DNA from: Acinetobacter sp. WU_MDCI_Axc73
GTDB taxonomy: Bacteria; Pseudomonadota; Gammaproteobacteria; Pseudomonadales; Moraxellaceae
Length of the DNA stretch: 64,000 nucleotides
Direction: 5' to 3'
Assembly (NCBI RefSeq): GCF_025562455.1
Contig: NZ_JAHPRO010000007.1
Span: 95,265 to 159,264, forward strand
Shown: piece by piece, positions 10,449-20,153 of the stretch
Numbering within the stretch: the stretch's first letter is position 1
Layout: each line of letters opens with the position of its first letter
Program-made: the position numbers and the translations under genes
Notes under the pieces: generated by a model
What the model was told of the DNA's origin: nothing
What the model saw: only the letters and a program-made list of their open reading frames with translations
Databases searched by the model: none

Positions 10449-10681
10449 TTAACGGACTCTATGAAACAATAACATAAGCGTCTTATTATGATCTCTTTTT
10501 CCTAAGAAAAAAATGTCTACAACGGCAAATCAAAAAGATTATTTAATATGACTGAAAATGAGTATTATTTATAATATTTAAAGTAGCTTTAAAAGCTGAT
10601 AATCGATTGATCTGTTATCAAAAAGTTTCAGCTCTAAAGAAATAATAAATAGCGCCATTCATAACAACGTCGTTTAAAAAT

Positions 10682-10721
10682 AAAACTCAGGTCAGTATAA
10701 AGATATAACGACCTGAGTTTT
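10682..10721 (-). terminator. Terminator after betT-marC
   Basis: Arms AAAACTCAGGTC / GACCTGAGTTTT (12 bp) with a 16-base loop, six bases beyond the marC stop. Confidence 0.8.
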
Positions 10722-10726
10722 ACGTT

Positions 10727-11353
10727 TTAACCGGCGACAGGAATATCTCGAATCACGCCAACAATACCTGTAATAATCATATCAATCGCAATGGTTCCAA
10801 TCAGTAATGCAGATAAACGCCCCACAATATCCACATAGCGGTCGATATATTTAGCATGTTTATACCTTAAATGATCGTGAGCAAACTTCATCAAAATAAG
10901 TAAACTACAAGTCACTGCCAATGTAATCGCGATAATCATGGCGGCTCCACCAATCGGCAAACCCATACCGGTGACTACAGCAGCACTGATTGTTCCAGGA
11001 CCAATCATAAATGGCATGGCAATGGTTCCTGCCAAATGTTCAGGTGCACCACGCATTTCACCAATGGTATCTGCCCCCTGAAATACATAGCGATAACCAA
11101 TCACTAAAAAGATGAGCCCACCAAAAATTTGAAATGCCTCAAAACGAACATTCAGATATTTGCTAAAAATGGTCTCTCCACCCCAAGCAAACAGCATAAA
11201 AACCACAAAACTGATCATACATCCCTGAATTAGGGCTCTACTAAACACTTTTGCTTCTGAATTACGAATCATCCCGATCATGTAAATGCTCATCAAAAAT
11301 GGATTGAGCAACGAGAAAAATAAGGCAAAGGAATGAATATAAGGCGTTAACAT
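10727..11353 (-). CDS. MarC/YchE-family integral membrane protein
   Basis: 208 aa with about six hydrophobic segments. The family pattern is clear: an N-terminal FSLLNPFLMSIYM helix, MPFMIGPGTISAAVVTGM in the middle, and a C-terminal ALLIGTIAIDMIITGI segment. Despite the name, MarC proteins have no established transport function. GGAG lies before the start. It begins 12 bases after betT on the same strand, so it is probably co-transcribed with the choline transporter, but no role in osmoprotection follows from that alone. Confidence 0.85.
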   Translation of the reverse strand: MLTPYIHSFALFFSLLNPFLMSIYMIGMIRNSEAKVFSRALIQGCMISFVVFMLFAWGGETIFSKYLNVRFEAFQIFGGLIFLVIGYRYVFQGADTIGEMRGAPEHLAGTIAMPFMIGPGTISAAVVTGMGLPIGGAAMIIAITLAVTCSLLILMKFAHDHLRYKHAKYIDRYVDIVGRLSALLIGTIAIDMIITGIVGVIRDIPVAG

Positions 11354-11365
11354 TCAAAAGCTCTC

Positions 11366-13426
11366 CTAGGCTTTAGGGTCTGGGAAAAGCGGGCGATTAC
11401 CCGGGCTAATACGATTAATATGTAAAAAGGTCATGTGGCGTTCATAACGATCTAAAATGTCATTAATCACCTGTTCTTTGGTATAACCCACAAGGTCATT
11501 ACCCTGTGAACCTTCATATAAATAAGTTTCTAGGCGATAATAAAACTGTTTGCCTCGTTTACCACGCTCACTAAAGTTGGGTGCAATATAACGAACAGGC
11601 CAAATTTGATAAATAAAGTTCTGTTCTTCTTCCAAATGAATCGTAATATCCAAATGATACAACTCTGCATCTTCTTCAAGTGGAACTTCGGTTATATCGA
11701 CTTGAACAGCACGTTTCTGCAACTCTTCAGTCACCGCCAAAACTGCTGGACGACAGATTTCATTCAGCATTTTCTTGGTTTCAAATGTCCCCGGATGATG
11801 CATCACACGAGATAACCGTTTTTTCCAGTTCAGAATATCCACATTGCCCACCACTGGAGCAGCATTCAAACTAGCGCTAGCTTGCCGATAATCTTCTAAT
11901 CTAAGTGATTTATATAAACCCGCCATGACTAGAAACATCACAAAACTAAAAGGCAGCCCCATAATAATGGTGGCATTTTGTAACGCCGTGATACCATTGG
12001 TCATCAGCATAGCTAAGGTCAACAAACCAATCGCGATAGCCCAAAAGACACTCAACCAACGTGGCGCATCATGATCAATATTGGTAAATTGAGTGGTAAA
12101 GTTCCCCAATACCAATGCACCTGAGTCGGCAGAGGTCACATAAAACAACAACCCAGTAATCGTTGCGACACCTGCGATAAAAGGAAACCACGGATACTGC
12201 GCTAGTAAGTCATAAAAACCATGCGCAGGATTGACCAAAACAGTTTCAGCCAAAGCTGTATTTCCGTCAAAAATGACACTATGTAAAGCACTGTTACCAA
12301 AAATAGATAACCACGTCAAAGTAAACAATAATGGAATAATCAATGTGCCTGAGACAAATTCACGAATGGTACGACCACGCGAGATACGCGCCAAAAACAG
12401 TCCTACAAATGGAGACCATGCCACCCACCATGCCCAAAAGAATAATGTCCAGCTGTTCATCCAATCTTTTGGTTGATTAAAAGCGAAACTTTCAAGTGCC
12501 ATACTTGGAAAACGGCTCAGATAATCACCAATATTTTGTACCAGTGCATTGAGTAAAAATTCGGTATTGCCTAAAAATAAAATAAACAGCATCAGCCCAA
12601 CCGAGACATAAATATTGATCTCAGATAAAATTCTTAAGCCTTTATTGACACCAGAAGTGACTGAAATAATGGTGATAATAACCGCCACTAAAATCAGTGC
12701 TGTTTGAATCCATAAATTTTCGGGTAAATCGAATAATACGTGTAATCCATAGTTCAGTTGGACCACACCAATACCGCAAGTCGTCGCGATACCAAATATC
12801 GTTCCAATCACCGCAGCCGTATCGACACTATGCCCAATCGGACCATTAATTTTTTTACCAAAAATTGGATATAAGGCAGAACGAATCGTGAGTGGCAAGT
12901 TATAACGATAACTAAAATAACCCAGTGCCATCCCAATGAGGGCATACATACACCAGCCTGTTAAGCCATAATGAAATAGCGTCCAGACCATACCCTGACG
13001 TGCAGCTTCATACGTCTGCCCCTCTCCCACTGGCGGGTGCATATAGTGTGATAACGGTTCAGCCACGGAGAAAAACATCAAATCGATACCAATGCCCGCA
13101 GAAAACAACATGGCCGACCAACTGAGTAAACTAAACTCAGGTTTAGAATGTTTAGGGCCTAATTTAATATTGCCATATCGAGAGCAAGCAATAAAAATCA
13201 CAAATACCATATATAAGGTGGCAGCCAGTAGATAGTACCAGCTAAAGGTTGAACTCACCCACCCTAACACTCTGTTTAATGCATGATTTGCAAAGTCATT
13301 AAATAAAATCGTGGTCAGTGAAAATATTAAAATAATAAGGGCAGAAACATAAAAGACCACACGATTTAAACGATCTTTTGGATGAGTCTCTTGATCATCG
13401 ACTGCTCTTGGATTATCTGTTGCCAT
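11366..13426 (-). CDS. betT: BCCT-family choline transporter
   Basis: 686 aa, similar in length to E. coli BetT (about 677). Twelve transmembrane segments are followed by a long C-terminal cytoplasmic domain (about residues 510-686), which marks osmotically regulated BetT. The BCCT core tryptophan segment is visible as FFWAWWVAWSPFVGLF near residue 330. It imports choline for oxidation by the divergent betIBA genes. GAGG precedes the ATG by seven bases. The promoter region shared with betI contains the BetI palindrome. By context the substrate is choline rather than betaine or carnitine. Confidence 0.93.
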   Translation of the reverse strand: MATDNPRAVDDQETHPKDRLNRVVFYVSALIILIFSLTTILFNDFANHALNRVLGWVSSTFSWYYLLAATLYMVFVIFIACSRYGNIKLGPKHSKPEFSLLSWSAMLFSAGIGIDLMFFSVAEPLSHYMHPPVGEGQTYEAARQGMVWTLFHYGLTGWCMYALIGMALGYFSYRYNLPLTIRSALYPIFGKKINGPIGHSVDTAAVIGTIFGIATTCGIGVVQLNYGLHVLFDLPENLWIQTALILVAVIITIISVTSGVNKGLRILSEINIYVSVGLMLFILFLGNTEFLLNALVQNIGDYLSRFPSMALESFAFNQPKDWMNSWTLFFWAWWVAWSPFVGLFLARISRGRTIREFVSGTLIIPLLFTLTWLSIFGNSALHSVIFDGNTALAETVLVNPAHGFYDLLAQYPWFPFIAGVATITGLLFYVTSADSGALVLGNFTTQFTNIDHDAPRWLSVFWAIAIGLLTLAMLMTNGITALQNATIIMGLPFSFVMFLVMAGLYKSLRLEDYRQASASLNAAPVVGNVDILNWKKRLSRVMHHPGTFETKKMLNEICRPAVLAVTEELQKRAVQVDITEVPLEEDAELYHLDITIHLEEEQNFIYQIWPVRYIAPNFSERGKRGKQFYYRLETYLYEGSQGNDLVGYTKEQVINDILDRYERHMTFLHINRISPGNRPLFPDPKA

Positions 13427-13848
13427 ACAATCCTCAAGTAAATATTAGAAAATTAAAAAAGTTAAATACTCAATATCAATGAATAGATTTAATCCATTCA
13501 AGCTTAGACTACAACAGGATGCAGGCTCGCAATAAACTCTTCATTACGATACGACCACTGACTTACCACATCATTGGATATCTGCATTTACAAATCCAGA
13601 TGTTCTATGTATAGAAAATGCAAAGGATTTTTTTATGCGCAATCGAACAGCACGTTAAAGCAAAATCATCGATTACGATAGATTAAAAAAAACTCTTCGC
13701 CTGTTTCCCACCCTGTTGAAACAATTTTACGATACAATCATAACCATTATTGATTGAACGTTCAATCAATAATGGTTATGATAAAAAAATGCTATCATGT
13801 TCTGCAACCACCTAATTGAAGTAAAACCTTATCTTTTTAAGGACATAC
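13427..13848. other. betT / betI divergent control region
   Basis: 421 bases without a gene. Its main content is the 46-bp palindrome at 13737-13782 close to betI; the betT-proximal 300 bases show no other clear structure. Confidence 0.7.
13737..13782. promoter_or_regulatory. BetI operator: 46-bp perfect palindrome
   Basis: Each 23-base half mirrors the other exactly, centred on TTGAACGTTCAA at 13759/13760. The core matches the TTGAACGTTCAAT-type element bound by BetI in enterobacteria. It lies 67 bases before the betI ATG and can repress betIBA; it may also act on betT, 310 bases away. Choline would relieve repression, by analogy with E. coli. Confidence 0.88.
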
Positions 13849-14475
13849 ATGAACAAACGTAGAGTTAAACCTGAGCACGTGCGTCGTGAAGAAATTATCA
13901 ACGCCGCGTATGAAGTGATTTTTGAAGTGGGATTATCCAATACCACTATTGCTCAAATTGCAAAAAAAGCCCAACTCTCAGTGGGGATTGTGAGTCATTA
14001 TTTTGGCGATAAACAGGGCTTGATTAATGCCTGTATGCTGGAAATGCTCAATGTATTACAGCACAAAACCGCTCAATACAAAGCCGAACTCATCGACTAT
14101 GACCCTCAGAACATGATTAAAGCGATTATTGATTCAAACTTTGACATTAGTCAGGTCAATCAAAGAGCGATGCGTGTTTGGCTCGACTTCTGGTCGGCCA
14201 GTATGCACATGCCAGAATTAGGACGATTACAACGCATTAATGACCAACGCCTGTATTCCAATCTCAAATTTCATTTTCTGAAATTACTTCCCAAAGATCA
14301 GGCCAGCATTGCGGCTCGTGGTCTTGCCGCATTGATTGATGGTTTATGGCTACGTGGAAGTTTAAATGGTGATACTGAATTTGATGCAACAATGGCACGT
14401 TCGATTGCTTATGACTATGTCGATACACAGCTTAAGCTGATGAAACACACAAGGCAGGAGAGAAAAAATGAGTGA
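13849..14475 (+). CDS. betI: TetR-family choline-responsive repressor
   Basis: 208 aa. The N-terminal TetR helix-turn-helix is visible as [21 protein letters not shown] (about residues 38-58), followed by DKQGLINA. The C-terminal ligand-binding half resembles BetI ([10 protein letters not shown]). It represses the bet genes in the absence of choline. AAGGA lies six bases before the ATG. It overlaps betB by eight bases, giving coupled translation, and the palindrome upstream is its probable operator. Confidence 0.95.
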   Translation: MNKRRVKPEHVRREEIINAAYEVIFEVGLSNTTIAQIAKKAQLSVGIVSHYFGDKQGLINACMLEMLNVLQHKTAQYKAELIDYDPQNMIKAIIDSNFDISQVNQRAMRVWLDFWSASMHMPELGRLQRINDQRLYSNLKFHFLKLLPKDQASIAARGLAALIDGLWLRGSLNGDTEFDATMARSIAYDYVDTQLKLMKHTRQERKNE

Positions 14476-15940
14476 TGTACAACTTCATCGTTTGTATATT
14501 CATGGACAATATCAAGATGCAAGCAGTGGCAAAACATTTGACAGCATCAACCCTGCAACAGGTGAAGTCATTGCCACTATTCAACAAGCCTCCCAAGCGG
14601 ACATTGAAGCGGCAGTCAAAAGCGCAAATGCCGGTCAAAAAATCTGGGCAGCAAAAACCGCTGTTGAGCGTTCACGTATCCTGCGCCGTGCAGTGGATAT
14701 TTTACGCGAACGTAATGATGAACTGGCACATCTAGAAACTCTCGATACAGGTAAGGCCTATAGTGAGACCTCAACAGTTGATATCGTAACGGGTGCTGAT
14801 GTACTTGAATATTACGCAGGACTCGCAACCGCGATTCAGGGTGAACAAGTCCCTTTACGCGAGAGTAGTTTTTTTTATACTCGCCGTGAACCTCTAGGCA
14901 TTGTCTCAGGGATCGGCGCTTGGAACTATCCCATCCAAATTGCTTTATGGAAATCTGCACCAGCACTGGCTGCTGGTAATGCCATGATCTTTAAACCTAG
15001 TGAAGTCACTCCCCTCAGCGCACTTAAACTGGCCGAAATTTATACCGAAGCAGGCTTACCAGCAGGTGTGTTTAACGTGGTACAAGGTGCAGGGCGTGAA
15101 ATCGGACAATGGTTGACCGAACATCCTATCATTGAAAAAATTTCGTTCACAGGTGGTGTCGAGACAGGTAAAAAAGTGATGGCGATTGCCGCGGGTTCAA
15201 CACTCAAAGACGTCACCATGGAGCTTGGTGGTAAATCTCCACTGATTATCTGTGAAGATGCTCATCTTGATCGTGCAGCAGATATTGCGGTCATGGCGAA
15301 CTTCTTTAGTTCAGGCCAAGTCTGTACCAATGGTACTCGTGTCTTTGTACCAACATCTTTAAAAGCTGCCTTTGAACAGGCAGTAGTAGAACGTGTACAA
15401 CGTATTCGTATGGGAGACCCATTAGCAGCAGAAACCAATTTTGGGCCACTGGTCAGCTTCCCACATATGGAAAAAGTGCTGTCTTATATCGAATCAGGCA
15501 AACAACAAGGCGCCACACTACTCATAGGCGGTGCACGTGCGACTGATGCCTCACTTGCCAACGGTGCTTTTGTTCAACCTACTATTTTCACTGACTGCCA
15601 CGATGATATGAAAATCGTAAAGGAAGAAATCTTTGGCCCAGTCATGAGCATCTTAAGCTACGACACATTAGAAGAAGCCATTCAACGCGCCAATAACACC
15701 ATTTTTGGTTTAGCCGCTGGCGTAGTCACGCAAGATATTTCGCAAGCACATCGCATTATTCACCGACTTGAAGCAGGAATTTGCTGGATCAATACTTGGG
15801 GCGAATCTCCTGCTGAAATGCCAGTTGGCGGCTATAAAGAGTCCGGGGTCGGCCGTGAAAATGGAATCTCGACACTCCATCATTATACCCGTACTAAATC
15901 CATCCAAATCGAACTGGGCGAATATCAAAGCGTATTTTAA
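14468..15940 (+). CDS. betB: Betaine aldehyde dehydrogenase
   Basis: NAD(P)-dependent ALDH converting betaine aldehyde to glycine betaine, 490 aa as in E. coli. The catalytic Cys is near residue 286 in [15 protein letters not shown], the general-base Glu near 252 in MELGGKSP, the GVSG-type [10 protein letters not shown] loop binds the cofactor, and IGAWNYP lies earlier. An AGGAGA Shine-Dalgarno lies inside the betI end. It is followed by betA after 90 bases. Confidence 0.97.
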   Translation: MSDVQLHRLYIHGQYQDASSGKTFDSINPATGEVIATIQQASQADIEAAVKSANAGQKIWAAKTAVERSRILRRAVDILRERNDELAHLETLDTGKAYSETSTVDIVTGADVLEYYAGLATAIQGEQVPLRESSFFYTRREPLGIVSGIGAWNYPIQIALWKSAPALAAGNAMIFKPSEVTPLSALKLAEIYTEAGLPAGVFNVVQGAGREIGQWLTEHPIIEKISFTGGVETGKKVMAIAAGSTLKDVTMELGGKSPLIICEDAHLDRAADIAVMANFFSSGQVCTNGTRVFVPTSLKAAFEQAVVERVQRIRMGDPLAAETNFGPLVSFPHMEKVLSYIESGKQQGATLLIGGARATDASLANGAFVQPTIFTDCHDDMKIVKEEIFGPVMSILSYDTLEEAIQRANNTIFGLAAGVVTQDISQAHRIIHRLEAGICWINTWGESPAEMPVGGYKESGVGRENGISTLHHYTRTKSIQIELGEYQSVF

Positions 15941-16030
15941 GTACGCTTTTTGCCCGATTTAAAGTTTCCTCATAAATCTGATGTCACTGCTGTTAACACA
16001 GGGTGACACATACCATATTTAGGAATAGCG

Positions 16031-17686
16031 ATGACGACTCAATCTTACGATTATATTATTATTGGCGCAGGTTCAGCAGGCAATGTACTGGCTGCGCGTT
16101 TAACTGAAGATGCTGATGTTTCGGTATTACTTTTAGAAGCGGGTGGGCCAGATTATCGTCTGGACTTTCGTACCCAGATGCCCGCAGCACTCGCCTATCC
16201 ACTACAAGGCCGTCGTTATAACTGGGCTTATCTTACTGATCCTGAACCACATATGAATCATCGTCGTATGGAATGTGGCCGTGGTAAAGGCTTAGGTGGT
16301 TCATCACTGATTAACGGGATGTGTTATATCCGTGGTAATGCCATGGATCTTGAAGGTTGGTCTAAGCTAAAAGGTCTGGAAAACTGGAGCTATGCCGATT
16401 GCTTACCCTATTACAAAAAGGCAGAAACTCGTGATATTGGCGGTAATGATTACCACGGCGACCGTGGGCCCGTCAGTGTTGCAACACCCAAAAATGGCAA
16501 TAACGTCCTGTTCCATGCCATGGTCGAAGCAGGTGTACAAGCCGGTTATCCACGTACCGATGATTTAAATGGCTATCAGCAAGAAGGTTTTGGCCCGATG
16601 GATCGTACCGTGACCAAGAATGGTCGCCGTTCCAGTACTGCACGTGGTTATTTGGATATGGCCAAAGATCGTCCAAATTTAACCATCATCACACATGCCA
16701 TGACCAATAAAATTTTATTTAATGGCAAACAGGCGATTGGTGCTGAATATATACAAGGTGCCAATAAAAACGATTTGAAAAAAGTCTTTGCAAGCAAAGA
16801 AGTACTGTTGTGTGCAGGTGCAATCGCTTCACCGCAAATTTTACAGCGCTCTGGCGTTGGTCAAAGTACCTTTTTAAAATCAATGGATATTGATGTGGTA
16901 CATGATTTGCCAGGTGTCGGTGAAAATCTGCAAGATCACTTGGAAATGTATTTACAATATAAATGTAAACAACCTGTTTCACTCTACCCTGCTTTAAAAT
17001 GGTATAACCAACCTGCGATTGGGGCTGAATGGTTGTTTCTAGGAAAAGGCATTGGTGCCAGTAACCAGTTTGAAGCGGGCGGTTTTATTCGTTCTTCAGA
17101 TGAATTTGAATGGCCAAATATCCAATATCACTTCTTACCTGTCGCCATTAACTATAACGGCAGTAATGCAGTGAAAGAACATGGCTTTCAAGCACATGTC
17201 GGCTCGATGCGCTCACCTTCACGCGGACGCATCAAACTCAATTCCAAAGATCCATTTGAGCATCCAAGTATTCTGTTCAACTACATGTCAACTGAACAGG
17301 ATTGGCAAGAATTCCGAGCTGCGATTCGAATTACCCGTGAAATCATGCATCAACCCGCTTTAGATCCTTATCGTGGTGAAGAAATCAGTCCAGGTAAAGA
17401 ATTAAACACGGATACTCAACTAGATGATTTTGTCCGCAATCATGCTGAAACCGCTTACCACCCATCATGCAGTTGTAAAATGGGTGAAGATGAGATGGCT
17501 GTGGTCGATCATCAAGGTCGTGTGCATGGAATGCAAGGTCTACGTGTCGTGGATGCTTCGATCATGCCGCTGATCATTACGGGCAACCTCAATGCCACCA
17601 CCATTATGATGGCAGAAAAAATTGCAGATCAAATCCGCGACAAAACGCCTCTGCCGCGTTCTGAAGCATCTTTTTATCGTGCCTAA
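16031..17686 (+). CDS. betA: Choline dehydrogenase (GMC oxidoreductase)
   Basis: FAD enzyme oxidising choline to betaine aldehyde at the membrane, 551 aa. It has the N-terminal ADP-binding motif [15 protein letters not shown] (residues 9-23), the GMC signature [15 protein letters not shown] (about 84-98), and the C-terminal active-site HPSCSCKMG (His near 476) with [18 protein letters not shown] precedes the ATG. It is the last gene of betIBA; a hairpin at 17698-17735 follows. Confidence 0.97.
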   Translation: MTTQSYDYIIIGAGSAGNVLAARLTEDADVSVLLLEAGGPDYRLDFRTQMPAALAYPLQGRRYNWAYLTDPEPHMNHRRMECGRGKGLGGSSLINGMCYIRGNAMDLEGWSKLKGLENWSYADCLPYYKKAETRDIGGNDYHGDRGPVSVATPKNGNNVLFHAMVEAGVQAGYPRTDDLNGYQQEGFGPMDRTVTKNGRRSSTARGYLDMAKDRPNLTIITHAMTNKILFNGKQAIGAEYIQGANKNDLKKVFASKEVLLCAGAIASPQILQRSGVGQSTFLKSMDIDVVHDLPGVGENLQDHLEMYLQYKCKQPVSLYPALKWYNQPAIGAEWLFLGKGIGASNQFEAGGFIRSSDEFEWPNIQYHFLPVAINYNGSNAVKEHGFQAHVGSMRSPSRGRIKLNSKDPFEHPSILFNYMSTEQDWQEFRAAIRITREIMHQPALDPYRGEEISPGKELNTDTQLDDFVRNHAETAYHPSCSCKMGEDEMAVVDHQGRVHGMQGLRVVDASIMPLIITGNLNATTIMMAEKIADQIRDKTPLPRSEASFYRA

Positions 17687-17697
17687 CTCATCCTGAT

Positions 17698-17735
17698 CAA
17701 TCATCGGACTAAATACAATCCATGTTCGATGATTG
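17698..17735 (+). terminator. Possible terminator after betA
   Basis: Nine-bp stem CAATCATCG / CGATGATTG with a 20-base loop, followed by AAATTTT, 12 bases after the betA stop. The loop is long and the U-tract short, so this is moderate. Confidence 0.5.
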
Positions 17736-18389
17736 AAATTTTGCATCGTCTATCGTACAGCTTGTACAATTTTAATGCACAAAAACATCTCAACTGATAT
17801 TTTTGATTATTTTTAGACTCAACAAGCTGAAACAACACTTTTCAATTTTCACAAGATTATGAATAAAATAAGGATTTTTTTCATATCATTTGTATTTATC
17901 TTAAAAGAAAAACCATTTCAAATTAAAATTCGATTATTGATATTCATCTCATCTAGAATACGGGTCTATTGGAATGTAGCGGTCATCTAAAAATTAATGT
18001 ATTTTAAATAAATAGATTAATTTCCCTCCCTCTAAACTTTAGATGTCGTTACATTCCATTTTTTATCTCTCAAAAATAACTCAACTCAGTATGACTTAAA
18101 TCTAATAAAGCACATCATCTGTCGTATTAAAATTTTAATGGTCTAGTCGTATTGCAGCTTTCATCGACGAAAGCATCCTGAATGTTTAAGAGATACCCAT
18201 CCTTTCAAAACGCAAAATGACAATCAAATTTAAGACACTTTCTTCACAAATCGACTGTATGATCTCAATCTGAATAGCATTTATGGCTAAAAATCAAACA
18301 TGCTTTATACATAATTTACAAGCATAAAATAGAACAACTATTTCGAAAAGAATATGCTGAACACCTGTCATTAAATGTAGAGGAATAAA
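17736..18389. other. Intergenic region downstream of betA
   Basis: About 650 AT-rich bases with no gene I can support. It contains a MITE-like inverted repeat at 17971-18057. The last bases hold the AGAGGA Shine-Dalgarno of the next gene. Confidence 0.6.
17971..18057. repeat. Imperfect inverted repeat, MITE-like
   Basis: Arms GGAATGTAGCGGTCATCTAAA (17971-17991) and its near reverse complement (18038-18057) enclose 46 AT-rich bases; there is one extra base and two substitutions between arms. ATT flanks both sides, a possible short target duplication. It could be a small non-autonomous element or a hairpin in a transcript. Confidence 0.4.
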
Positions 18390-18881
18390 ATGAATATGGC
18401 GAGAATAAACAGCATTTCGCATAAATTTTATTCTGTACTCTATTTTTTAATCATTACCATTATTGGGATTTTTTGTGCTTTAAACGCAACTTACGATGTC
18501 ATGATTGGTGGTACTCCATTTTATTTTTTTGCTATTGTGGTGCTTGTACTACAAAGCGTTTTTGCACTGCGTGAGTCCGAAAGAAGTCGTAATCTTGCTG
18601 GTTTAGGTTTGATTCTATTAGTCATTGGACTGGTTTATAGTTATGGGTTTATGTTTTTAACTCATCTTAAAGCAATTGTATTATTTCCCTCAGTTTGTTT
18701 GACGCTGTTTGGTATCCCGTCTATTGCCCAACATCCTCAAAAACGTCATTTACTTAAAGCCGTACTGTTATGCTCACTAATTGCTTTAGCAGCCGTTCAG
18801 TATTATGAGCTTAGTTTGCTCAAAGGTTATTATGATTCGCTTCCTTATAACGGTAGTTGGCAACATTATGGTGCCTTATGA
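18390..18881 (+). CDS. Unknown four-helix membrane protein
   Basis: 163 aa; I do not recognise the family. Four hydrophobic stretches are seen (about residues 14-35, 42-62, 72-95 and 122-142), with a short charged loop ESERSRN between helices 2 and 3 and a polar C-terminus. AGAGGA lies about six bases before ATG 18390; a second ATG two codons later is possible. It stands alone, convergent with the membrane acyltransferase, with a strong hairpin in between. Codon use looks native. Confidence 0.7.
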   Translation: MNMARINSISHKFYSVLYFLIITIIGIFCALNATYDVMIGGTPFYFFAIVVLVLQSVFALRESERSRNLAGLGLILLVIGLVYSYGFMFLTHLKAIVLFPSVCLTLFGIPSIAQHPQKRHLLKAVLLCSLIALAAVQYYELSLLKGYYDSLPYNGSWQHYGAL

Positions 18882-18907
18882 CAGGTCACTTACCGACCTG
18901 TCATAAG
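18875..18907. terminator. Bidirectional hairpin between convergent genes
   Basis: Perfect 13-bp stem CTTATGACAGGTC / GACCTGTCATAAG with a 7-base loop. It includes the stop codon of the plus-strand gene and lies 23 bases from the stop of the minus-strand gene. There is no long U-tract. Confidence 0.6.
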
Positions 18908-18929
18908 AATGTCTCATTGTATTGAGCAC

Positions 18930-20078
18930 CTAAAAATATTTAAGCCATGTAATATGCTTATTCGCATGCTTATAGCTTGAAAATGCTTTAACCACGGGAT
19001 AAAGCAGACATATTAAAAATAATGTGATGATCCATAATTGGGCTACGCCAGAGACTGTAAAATAGCCGGATTCATTCGCACCCCACAACAGTTCAGACAT
19101 TAGATATAACAGCTTCAGCACATATAAATGTAATAGATAAAAAAACATTGGCACTGAACCAAAAACCACCAACACTTTCAAAAAAGGTGTTTCAATCAAT
19201 TTTTCAAACGCAATGAGAAGGAGCAATCCAACCCCTACATTCCACAAAATGAACAATAAGGAAGGCGGATATTTGGTTAAATTAAAAAAGCTCATTAGAC
19301 TCAATGTGAATGAATCATAAATTTGCCAAGGCTGATCGCCATAGATATTCACCAAACGAAGCAATACAAACAGTACAATGCTTAACATGCCAATCAATAT
19401 CAAATAACGATCACGTTGCTGAGCATTAAACTTGGTTTGAAAAAACTGCCCTAAACAGTAACCAATCAAAATCACTCCAATCCATGGCAAAATTGGATAT
19501 GAAGTTCTAATCCGTAGCAAATCAAATTCAATCCAAGCTCGTTGATGCAGAACAAACCAAAGATGTTCAAGTACTGGAATATCCTTAAAGCTTATTTGAT
19601 CAAGCAAATTGTGACCAAAAATAATCAACAAGCCGACACTAAGTAAAATCTTTATAGGCAGACCGATACATAATGCCAAGACCAGCATACTCAAACCAAT
19701 CGCCCAGATGACTTGTAAATAAATCACATCAGGAGGAAACTTTGCTGTCCAAGCAAAATTAACCAGTGTTAATTCCAGTAAAATTAAAAATAAGCCGCGC
19801 TTTAATAAAAAATTTCGGGTCAGCTTTATACTCTGCGTTTTCATCTGGAATAAAAAGGCTGACATTCCAGTCAATAATACAAATACTGGTGCACATAAAT
19901 GCGCCAAAAATCTGCTCCAAAAAAGTGCAGGTTCTGTTTCCGTGATATTCATTGGGTCACTGACCTGCTTATGCATGTAAAATGTTTCTCGAACATGATC
20001 CAATAACATAATGATAATGACCAAACCTCGCAACGCATCGATAGACTGGAGACGTGGAATAGTTTTTGCTTTCGACAT
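18930..20078 (-). CDS. HGSNAT/DUF1624-type membrane acyltransferase-like protein
   Basis: 382 aa polytopic membrane protein with about ten helices. The N-terminus SIDALRGLVIIIMLLDHVRE (residues 13-32) is the hallmark of the heparan-alpha-glucosaminide N-acetyltransferase / OpgC-like membrane acyltransferase group: helix 1 with an R/D/H-containing face. LCAPVFVLLTGMSAFLF in helix 2 also fits. The acceptor is unknown. It lies divergent from the TonB receptor, about 75 bases apart. A role in modifying an envelope sugar or siderophore is only a guess from position. Confidence 0.75.
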   Translation of the reverse strand: MSKAKTIPRLQSIDALRGLVIIIMLLDHVRETFYMHKQVSDPMNITETEPALFWSRFLAHLCAPVFVLLTGMSAFLFQMKTQSIKLTRNFLLKRGLFLILLELTLVNFAWTAKFPPDVIYLQVIWAIGLSMLVLALCIGLPIKILLSVGLLIIFGHNLLDQISFKDIPVLEHLWFVLHQRAWIEFDLLRIRTSYPILPWIGVILIGYCLGQFFQTKFNAQQRDRYLILIGMLSIVLFVLLRLVNIYGDQPWQIYDSFTLSLMSFFNLTKYPPSLLFILWNVGVGLLLLIAFEKLIETPFLKVLVVFGSVPMFFYLLHLYVLKLLYLMSELLWGANESGYFTVSGVAQLWIITLFLICLLYPVVKAFSSYKHANKHITWLKYF

Positions 20079-20153
20079 AAATTCTATATCTTCAATTTAC
20101 GAAATGTTATATTATTTCAAAAAATATTTTTTGTCTTGCACTTCGGGGGAATT

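Noticed and set aside
14616..14966. 116-aa frame opposite betB
   Set aside because: Shadow of the conserved aldehyde dehydrogenase; no independent support.
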